DNA from: a virus
IMG/VR virus record: IMGVR_UViG_3300025120_000268
Coordinates: 1 to 32,875 of that record
Length of the DNA: 32,875 bases
Strand: one strand, 5' to 3'
Positions 27,533 through 32,875 of the stretch are shown here, piece after piece. The translations under genes and the position numbers were made by a program. Within the stretch, counting starts at the first letter, position 1. Every line of letters starts with the position of its first letter. Under the pieces are notes generated by a model, which made no database searches, had not been told where the DNA came from, and saw nothing but the letters and a program-made list of their open reading frames with translations.

Positions 27533-28554
27533 TGGCGTTTTTTAAAAAAGCGGCTTGCTTTACTGACATACACTTTGGTATGAAAGGCAATTCGAGAATA
27601 CACAATGATGACTGTGAGTCATTTGTAAATTGGTTCATCCAAGAAGCCAAAGCACAAGGTTGTGAAACTTGTATATTCCTAGGTGACTGGCACCATCATA
27701 GATCGTCCACAAATGTTTCCACAATGAACTATACTGTTTCCAACATGGAAAGATTGGGTGCGGCGTTTGAAAAAACTTATGTAATAATGGGTAATCACGA
27801 TCTATTTTACAGAGACAAAAGAGAAATAAACTCAATGGAGTTTGTGAGAAATATACCAAACGTACAACTTGTAAATGAGTGGATTGAAACAGAAGATGTA
27901 GCAATAGTTCCATGGATTGTGCAAGACGAGTACAAAAAGATTCCGCAAATGAAACAGAGATATATTTTTGGACATTTTGAATTGCCATTCTTTCAGATGA
28001 ATGCCATGGTAGAAATGCCTGATGTGGGCGGTATAAAAGCAGAGCATTTTGTAAATCAAGAATATGTGTTTACTGGACACTTTCACAAAAGACAAGTGAG
28101 AAATAATGTTGTATACATGGGCAATGCATTTCCACACAACTATGCAGACGCAGGCGATGATGAACGTGGTATGATGGTTTTAGAATATGGTGGAACGCCA
28201 AAATATATTAATTGGCCCAAGATGCCAAGATACAGAACTTACAAAATAAGCCAGTTGTTGGCTGACCCAGAAGGATTGCTAAAAGAAAATATGTATGTTA
28301 GAGTATCATTAGATATAAAAATTTCATACGAAGAAGCAAACTTTATTAGAGAAACATTTATAGACAAATACAAATTAAGAGAACTACAACTTATACCTGA
28401 ACAGATTAATCAAGCACAGCAGACAACAGCCACTATTGAAAAATTTGATTCGGTAGACCAAATTGTTGTAAAACAATTAGAAAGTGTAGATTCTCAAACA
28501 TACGACAAAAAAATATTAATGGCAATTTATAGTAATTTAGATGTTAACAGTTAA
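27532..28554 (+). CDS. gp47: Recombination endonuclease subunit gp47 (Mre11/SbcD-like)
   Basis: A 340-aa protein, essentially the T4 gp47 length (339). All metallophosphoesterase motifs are visible: D12-I-H14 (TDIHFG), GDWHHHR at 51-57, GNHD at 87-90, GHFE at 147-150 and GHFH at 182-185. These bind two metal ions (usually Mn) for exonuclease and endonuclease action. With gp46 it processes DNA ends for recombination-dependent replication and degrades host DNA in T4. The ATG shares its first base with the gp55 stop, and the last 14 bases overlap gp46, so the three proteins are probably made together. Confidence 0.95.
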   Translation: MAFFKKAACFTDIHFGMKGNSRIHNDDCESFVNWFIQEAKAQGCETCIFLGDWHHHRSSTNVSTMNYTVSNMERLGAAFEKTYVIMGNHDLFYRDKREINSMEFVRNIPNVQLVNEWIETEDVAIVPWIVQDEYKKIPQMKQRYIFGHFELPFFQMNAMVEMPDVGGIKAEHFVNQEYVFTGHFHKRQVRNNVVYMGNAFPHNYADAGDDERGMMVLEYGGTPKYINWPKMPRYRTYKISQLLADPEGLLKENMYVRVSLDIKISYEEANFIRETFIDKYKLRELQLIPEQINQAQQTTATIEKFDSVDQIVVKQLESVDSQTYDKKILMAIYSNLDVNS

Positions 28555-30310
28555 AACACTTACAGTAAAAAACTTTTTGTCTGTGGGCAATCAAGCACAG
28601 GCCATAAATTTTGAAGGCAAACACCTTGTATTAGTGCTTGGTGAAAACATAGACCTGGGTGGTGATGACGCTGGTGCTAGAAATGGTACAGGTAAAACCA
28701 CAATAATCAATGCGATCAGTTATGCATTTTTTGGCGATGCACTGACACAGATTAGAAAAGATAATCTTGTAAACAAAACTAACAACAAAGATATGGTTGT
28801 CGGTATAACATTTGAAAAAAACAATACTACATACACCATCGAAAGAGGTAGAAAACCTCAAAAATTAAAATTTTTTATTAATGACGTTGAACAAGAAAGC
28901 AACGAAGCACAAGGTGAAAACAGAGAAACACAGGCTGAAATAAACAAGTTGATTGGTATGACTCATGCCATGTTTAAAAATATAATTGCACTAAACACTT
29001 ACACACAGCCGTTCTTGGCCACAAAACAAGCAGAACAAAGAGAAATTATAGAACAGTTGCTTGGTATAACAATCCTTTCAGAAAAGGCAGAAATGCTAAA
29101 ATCACAAATGAAAAGCAACAAAGACGAATTAATTTCGGAAAAATATAGACTAGATAGTGTAGCCGACAGCAATGGAAAAATTGAAGCATCAATTAAAACA
29201 ATAAAATTAAGAAGCAGTGCTTGGGAGACTCAAAAAGATCAAGATATTGAAAAATTTAAAGAAGCAATTGAAGAATTAGAGAAAGTTGATATCAAACAAG
29301 AAATAGAAGCACACAAAAAATTATCAAAACACAATGAAGACACAAAAACAATTAGAAATTTACAGAAAGAAAAAGCATATCATGAAAACAGTTTGACAAA
29401 GGCCGATGCTAACGTAGACAAAACTAAAAAAGACATAGAATATGCCAAAGATGCTAAATGTCCTACTTGCGAACAGGACCTGCATGATGACAAACACACA
29501 CATCTAGTGGATAAACTAAAAACTATACTAACTGAAAATGAAGATTACAGTAACAAACTAAAAAATGATCTTGGTAAAATACAAAAAGATATTGATGCTA
29601 TAGGTGATCTTGGCAACATACCAGACACGTACTATGACACACTAGATGAAGCATACAATCACAAGGCATCATTGAACGATCTTAAACGTCAACTGACACA
29701 AACTGAAACAAAAGAAAACCCATATCAAGAACAAATTGAAGAGCTCAACAAAAGTGCTATACAAAAAGTTGATTTCACAAGAGCCAACGAACTAGAAGAC
29801 TTGTACAGACACCAAGAGTTTTTGTACAAACTGTTGACTGCTAAAGACAGTTTTTTAAGAACAAAGATTATAGAACAGAACTTAACATATTTGAACCAAA
29901 GACTTGCTGTGTATCTGAGCAAAGTGAAACTGCCACACACAGTTGTTTTCCAAAGTGATCTCACTGTGCAAATAGAAGAACTTGGCAGAGAACTTGACTT
30001 TGACAATTTGAGTAGAGGTGAAAGAAACAGATTGATCCTAAGTTTGAGTTGGGCGTTCAGAGACGTGTGGGAAGGATTGTATCAACAGATCAACTTGCTG
30101 TTCATTGATGAACTTATAGATGCAGGAATGGACACATCGGGTGTGGAAGCCGCAATGGCAGTATTAAAAGACATGGCGCGAACTCAAAATAAAAATATTT
30201 TCTTAATATCTCACAAGGACGAGCTGGTATCTCGAGTCAACTCTGTATTGAAAGTGATAAAAGAGAATGGTTTTACCAATTATTCCAATGATGTGGAAAT
30301 AGTAGTTTAA
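28541..30310 (+). CDS. gp46: Recombination endonuclease ATPase subunit gp46 (Rad50/SbcC-like)
   Basis: A 589-aa protein (T4 gp46: 560). Walker A GARNGTGKT is at residues 45-53. Two lysine/glutamate-rich coiled-coil arms flank a zinc-hook CPTC at 307-310. The ABC signature LSRGE is at 490-494 and Walker B LLFIDE at 519-524, followed by the D-loop region (AGMD). The C-terminal ISHKDEL holds the switch histidine. It is the ATPase partner of gp47 and bridges DNA ends. The start overlaps the gp47 stop by 14 bases. No strong ribosome site is seen, which fits coupled translation. Confidence 0.95.
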   Translation: MLTVKTLTVKNFLSVGNQAQAINFEGKHLVLVLGENIDLGGDDAGARNGTGKTTIINAISYAFFGDALTQIRKDNLVNKTNNKDMVVGITFEKNNTTYTIERGRKPQKLKFFINDVEQESNEAQGENRETQAEINKLIGMTHAMFKNIIALNTYTQPFLATKQAEQREIIEQLLGITILSEKAEMLKSQMKSNKDELISEKYRLDSVADSNGKIEASIKTIKLRSSAWETQKDQDIEKFKEAIEELEKVDIKQEIEAHKKLSKHNEDTKTIRNLQKEKAYHENSLTKADANVDKTKKDIEYAKDAKCPTCEQDLHDDKHTHLVDKLKTILTENEDYSNKLKNDLGKIQKDIDAIGDLGNIPDTYYDTLDEAYNHKASLNDLKRQLTQTETKENPYQEQIEELNKSAIQKVDFTRANELEDLYRHQEFLYKLLTAKDSFLRTKIIEQNLTYLNQRLAVYLSKVKLPHTVVFQSDLTVQIEELGRELDFDNLSRGERNRLILSLSWAFRDVWEGLYQQINLLFIDELIDAGMDTSGVEAAMAVLKDMARTQNKNIFLISHKDELVSRVNSVLKVIKENGFTNYSNDVEIVV

Positions 30311-30317
30311 ATATTTC

Positions 30318-30347
30318 TTGACAAAACCAGTTCATACATGCTTTAAT
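30318..30347 (+). promoter_or_regulatory. Sigma70-like early promoter
   Basis: An exact -35 TTGACA (30318-30323) and an 18-base spacer precede TTTAAT (30342-30347), which matches TATAAT in five of six positions. It lies in the 78-base gap after gp46 and would drive the small histone-like gene separately. The stretch TGCTTTA at 30338-30344 also resembles a T4 MotA box, but no good -10 follows at the right distance. Confidence 0.6.
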
Positions 30348-30388
30348 ATTAAGAGTGTTAATTAACAATCTAACAAAGGATTAAAACA

Positions 30389-30580
30389 ATGTCACAAACA
30401 CATGAAAGTATAATGACAGCAATTCAAACTTATTCAGAAGAGAATGGTAAGTTCGTTGAAAAAGGTGTAAAAGCTTCGGCAACAAGAGCCAGAAAAGCAC
30501 TTGCTGAATTAAGTAAACTAATCAAAGCAAGAAGAAAAGAAATACAAGAAGTTAAGAACGCGGCAAAAACAGCGGCGTAA
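30389..30580 (+). CDS. Small basic Hc1/histone H1-like DNA-binding protein
   Basis: A 63-aa, lysine/arginine/alanine-rich, all-helical protein. The pattern YSEENGKFVEKGVKASATRARKALAELSKLIKARRKEIQEVKNAAK matches the Hc1/histone H1-like family of bacteria (chlamydial Hc1 and the H1-like proteins of Bacteroidetes): a conserved F..KG.KA..TRARKAL.EL.KL....RKEIQE helix. These bind DNA without sequence specificity and compact it. AAAGGA at 30375-30380 stands eight bases before the ATG. It has its own sigma70-like promoter and a strong terminator, so it is a single-gene unit. Roles in organising replicating phage DNA or disturbing the host nucleoid are inference. Confidence 0.75.
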   Translation: MSQTHESIMTAIQTYSEENGKFVEKGVKASATRARKALAELSKLIKARRKEIQEVKNAAKTAA

Positions 30581-30605
30581 TTTTCATTAACATTTAAAAG
30601 TTTAG

Positions 30606-30636
30606 AACCCCCGGCTATTTTAGTTGGGGGTTTTTT
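30606..30636 (+). terminator. Intrinsic (rho-independent) terminator after the histone-like gene
   Basis: AACCCCC-GGCT-ATTTT-AGTT-GGGGGTT forms an 11-bp stem with two G-T pairs and a five-base loop, followed directly by a run of T (to 30636). It ends transcription of the 63-aa gene, and probably of gp46/gp47 read-through. It sits against the 3' end of the convergent minus-strand operon. On the minus strand the downstream sequence is not T-rich, so it is probably one-way. Confidence 0.88.
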
Positions 30637-31048
30637 ATGACTTAAGGATTCCTTTACCGTGTACTCGAACACGGATATGACCATTGTAGTAATCTTTGGT
30701 TTCCAACACTTTACGTGAGAACTGCTCTCGTGCCTCAACATATGATAGTTCTGATTTTGATTTGCAGTAGAACAGTATCTCTCTTTTAAAATTTTCCTTG
30801 CCCAGTCTGTTGATGTCCATGGTCAGTTCATCACTGGATCCGTAGTAGTCTTGCCAGTCTGAATCTACTTTGTATCTACGTTTGTTCCGCCTGCCCTTTA
30901 GAGGCGCTCTGGATCGTTTGAACCTTGCGAGTTTCTTGCCTATGTACTTCCTGCCGTTGATTAAATTTGTAATCTCGTAGACAAATCCTACGCATTCTTC
31001 GGGTAAGATGGTAATTTTGTTTCCTTCAAAAGTCCAATTATTTGACAT
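30635..31048 (-). CDS. GIY-YIG-like putative endonuclease
   Basis: A 137-aa protein. The GIY-YIG pair appears as GFVYEITN (21-28) and KYIGKK (34-39). Basic sequence follows (FKRSRAPLKGRRNKRRYK), then SDWQDYYGSSDELTMDINRLGKENFKREIL and YVEAREQF, where E105 is the likely metal-binding glutamate of the family. Proteins of this exact layout recur as stand-alone genes in marine T4-like phages and are usually called putative endonucleases. There is no DNA-binding add-on domain such as homing enzymes carry, so it may be a repair or DNA-processing nuclease rather than a homing enzyme. It overlaps the upstream stop by 11 bases and ends against the terminator. Confidence 0.75.
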   Translation of the reverse strand: MSNNWTFEGNKITILPEECVGFVYEITNLINGRKYIGKKLARFKRSRAPLKGRRNKRRYKVDSDWQDYYGSSDELTMDINRLGKENFKREILFYCKSKSELSYVEAREQFSRKVLETKDYYNGHIRVRVHGKGILKS

Positions 31049-31943
31049 TGTACGTTTTCCAGTGTTCTAAAAATAAGTTGTTTGGTTTTTTCATGTATTG
31101 TGGGAAATGTTCAATGTAGTCTATAAGTTGTTTTGTATCTGTAAAATTAAAATCTAGATTGTAAAAAGGAATATCGTAGTAATGTTTTTCAAGTGCAAAA
31201 AGTACACCGGCTTCTGTGATAACATCCATAGCAGGAATCGTCACTGCTTTCTTACTTTTTACGGCATCTGTAATGATGTGTTGTTGCCGATATGCTTTTA
31301 GAGACTGATTCTTTGCTATAAACTCTAAATGTATGTTTGCAAAATCGAAGGTAATACCCAGGAACGTTTTTATCTTTTCGTAATCTAATATTGTTTCTAT
31401 GCTTATTTTTCTTATAGTTTTGTTTTCTTGTATCTGTTTGTTTTTAATGTATAACTTGTTTTTGAAGTGTTTTGTGAAATAGAAGAAATAACACTGACGT
31501 AGAATACTTTTTGGAACAACTTGATTGTGTTCGTTACAATCAAATCCGTAAAATGTTTTTAGGTTATCTAAAAATAATGGTAAATCATTTCCGTTTAGTG
31601 TATGTGCTTGATGTTTAACATACCATTGCCATGTGTTGTGTTGCAACTTTTTCACACCACATTCACCATACTGTCCGGAGTTAGTCCTGCCATAGGCGCT
31701 GTGTAAAATATAAAAGAAATACTCATCTGGCCAATACACTCCTATGTCATTGTCTGTGCATTTTTTGAACTTATTGTAGTTGTCAGATAATACTATGTCA
31801 CACGAAACTGTTGTTTCTTTTCTGGCATGGCTTGATCCCGACTCTGTGAAAGGACTACCTAGTAATTCCCCACTATTTTTTGAATCTATTAAAAAAGCCA
31901 AATAGTTGCCAAACGCTCCCGGGGTGTGAAAAATATTAGTCAT
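31038..31943 (-). CDS. Unrecognised 302-aa protein, possibly sulfotransferase-like
   Basis: I do not recognise a firm family. The start chosen is ATG at 31941-31943, because GGAGG lies at 31956-31960, twelve bases upstream; an in-frame TTG at 31964 would extend it by seven residues across that site. The N-terminus TNIFHTPGAFGNYLAFLIDSKNSGELLGSPFTESGSSHAR has the shape strand-glycine loop-helix seen in PAPS-dependent sulfotransferases, but the usual RSGTT-type loop is missing. ETILDYEKIKTFLGITFD near residue 190 resembles a sulfotransferase tail element. It is rich in aromatic residues and has no membrane segment. It overlaps the radical SAM gene by eight bases, so the pair is probably co-expressed. 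Confidence 0.6.
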   Translation of the reverse strand: MTNIFHTPGAFGNYLAFLIDSKNSGELLGSPFTESGSSHARKETTVSCDIVLSDNYNKFKKCTDNDIGVYWPDEYFFYILHSAYGRTNSGQYGECGVKKLQHNTWQWYVKHQAHTLNGNDLPLFLDNLKTFYGFDCNEHNQVVPKSILRQCYFFYFTKHFKNKLYIKNKQIQENKTIRKISIETILDYEKIKTFLGITFDFANIHLEFIAKNQSLKAYRQQHIITDAVKSKKAVTIPAMDVITEAGVLFALEKHYYDIPFYNLDFNFTDTKQLIDYIEHFPQYMKKPNNLFLEHWKTYNVK

Positions 31944-32875
31944 AATATGATTCGACCTCCGCAAATGTAGATCGCCAGTTGGTATTTCTTTGTTTGTCTA
32001 AGGTGTCCATGTACCCAACAGAAGTACTATAGTCATCTGCTTTAAATTGTTCATTTAAAATTTTAGTAATTTTGTGATCTTTTCCGTATTTTTCAATTAT
32101 GACATTTTTCAACGACGTCGGCACTTCAGACAATTTTAGTTTGCCAAACACATTGTGGAGACTCAATACCCCTCGTCTGTGTGCGTGTCCTTTGCAAAAT
32201 TTTGTGAGATACCATTTCTCAAGTTTATCAAAATAAAAAATATTCAGCATGTTTAAAGTATGTTCTATGCCAAAAGTAACATTGTTTGGTGTTTCTGCGA
32301 CTGCACGGTCACATAGTTTTTGAAGTTTTTCCCATGTGTGTGGCCAACGTAGCAAAGAAAACTGATCATCTGTTCCGTCAATGCTTGCCATCCACTTTAC
32401 GTTTTTAAAGTTGCTCCATTTTTCTAATGTTTTAGCACAAGGCATTATTGAAAAATTACTAGTGTATTGCAACTCCACACTAGCTGGATTTTTTATTTTG
32501 TCTAACACTGTCAAGTGGGTATCTGTCATTAAAGGCTCACCGCCGCCAAATTTGATGTATTTGAGATTGTTAAAATCGTTTTCATCAAACAATGAGATAA
32601 ACTTTTCTGTGGTTTTTCCTCTGTGATTGTCAACGTGGTACGCTTTGATCTTTGGCGATTCTTTTACACCGTTTCGTAAATTTTCTCTGTACCATAAACT
32701 ACTGTAATCAGAACTACACTGCGGACATGCTAAATTGCATTCTTTGTTGATTGCTACTGTCAGCATTGACACAGCACTGGCGTCTTCGGGTACAATGTTA
32801 AACGATGCTTGTCTGTAACTCTCTATTCCTGATTTCTCATGATCTATGCAAACCTTACAGGTTTCATTTAAGTTT
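31936..32875 (-). CDS. Radical SAM protein with twitch-type N-terminal motif, partial (5' end beyond window)
   Basis: The frame stays open to the right edge, so the start lies outside. A GTG at 32772 is not needed as a start: upstream in frame reads NLNETCKVCIDHEKSGIESYRQASFN, the C-x2-C...E..G..S.R element that precedes the radical SAM core in twitch/SPASM-type proteins (CxxC at 32848-32859). The core has CNLACPQC, the C-x3-C-x2-C site for the 4Fe-4S cluster and S-adenosylmethionine (32716-32739), and GGGEP, the SAM-binding motif (32534-32548), followed by MASIDGTDDQFSLLRWPHTWEKL. Such enzymes start reactions with a 5'-deoxyadenosyl radical. The substrate is unknown. The twitch part suggests an auxiliary cluster and possibly a peptide or small-molecule substrate (inference). 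The downstream partner overlaps by eight bases. Confidence 0.85.
   Translation of the reverse strand, partial: NLNETCKVCIDHEKSGIESYRQASFNIVPEDASAVSMLTVAINKECNLACPQCSSDYSSLWYRENLRNGVKESPKIKAYHVDNHRGKTTEKFISLFDENDFNNLKYIKFGGGEPLMTDTHLTVLDKIKNPASVELQYTSNFSIMPCAKTLEKWSNFKNVKWMASIDGTDDQFSLLRWPHTWEKLQKLCDRAVAETPNNVTFGIEHTLNMLNIFYFDKLEKWYLTKFCKGHAHRRGVLSLHNVFGKLKLSEVPTSLKNVIIEKYGKDHKITKILNEQFKADDYSTSVGYMDTLDKQRNTNWRSTFAEVESYYD
31956..31960 (-). promoter_or_regulatory. Shine-Dalgarno GGAGG fixing the start of the 302-aa gene
   Basis: The minus strand reads GCGGAGGTCG, with GGAGG twelve bases before ATG 31943. It lies inside the end of the radical SAM gene and argues against the upstream TTG start at 31964, which would make the site coding. 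Confidence 0.55.

Noticed and set aside
27635-27988. Minus-strand open frames within gp47, and similar ones within gp46
   Set aside because: gp47 and gp46 have complete catalytic motifs in the plus frame; the antisense products look like random hydrophobic translations.
30338-30344. T4 MotA-type middle-promoter box (TGCTTTA)
   Set aside because: No good -10 box follows at 11-13 bases, and the overlapping TTGACA/TTTAAT pair explains the region better.
30430-30741. 103-codon minus-strand open frame over the histone-like gene and terminator
   Set aside because: It crosses the strong terminator hairpin and two better-supported genes, and has no family features.
32770-32772. GTG start for the radical SAM gene at 32772
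   Set aside because: The frame continues upstream to the window edge with a meaningful cysteine-containing motif (CKVC...E..G..S.R), so the gene is better treated as 5'-partial.

Overview
The window looks like a piece of an AT-rich, T4-like marine myovirus genome. The baseplate proteins match the versions known from marine T4-like phages (cyanophages, pelagimyophages, and relatives infecting other marine bacteria) better than those of T4 itself. The host cannot be named from this sequence. A phage of SAR11 or another marine alphaproteobacterium is my best guess. I saw no tRNA, CRISPR array or insertion sequence, and no gene-free stretch above 300 bases.

Layout. Positions 1-26392 hold one long minus-strand block of virion genes. 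Read in transcription order from right to left it contains gp48 (tube cap), gp53 (wedge), a 679-aa hub-like protein, gp5 (hub spike without lysozyme), gp25 (wedge), gp6 (wedge), a 4301-aa giant virion protein, a 236-aa structural protein, two tandem paralogous fibre proteins, and a glycine-rich adhesin-like protein that runs off the left edge. Three TATAAATA boxes, the classical T4 late-promoter word, sit in front of gp48, gp6 and the last full fibre gene. Genes are packed with 1-30 nt gaps or short overlaps.

Positions 26525-30310 hold a plus-strand block: the late sigma factor gp55 with a long extra N-terminal part, then gp47 and gp46, the recombination nuclease/ATPase pair. These three are overlapped start to stop. 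A separate small unit follows, with a sigma70-like promoter, a 63-aa Hc1/histone-H1-like protein and an intrinsic terminator. From the right edge back to 30635 a second minus-strand operon carries a radical SAM protein with a twitch-type cysteine motif (cut by the window edge), an unrecognised 302-aa protein, and a GIY-YIG-like protein.

How they work together: gp55 would direct host RNA polymerase to the TATAAATA late promoters and so turn on the baseplate and fibre block. gp46/gp47 process DNA ends for recombination-dependent replication. The left-hand genes build the baseplate and the host-contact apparatus. The role of the right-hand radical SAM operon is unknown.

The most unexpected signal is at the DNA level. 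Reading by eye I found no GCAGC or GCTGC (GCWGC) in the window, while GCGGC and GCCGC are common. Ala-Ala pairs are repeatedly written with GCG or GCC as first codon. AGCT is also rare. This looks like avoidance of a restriction site.
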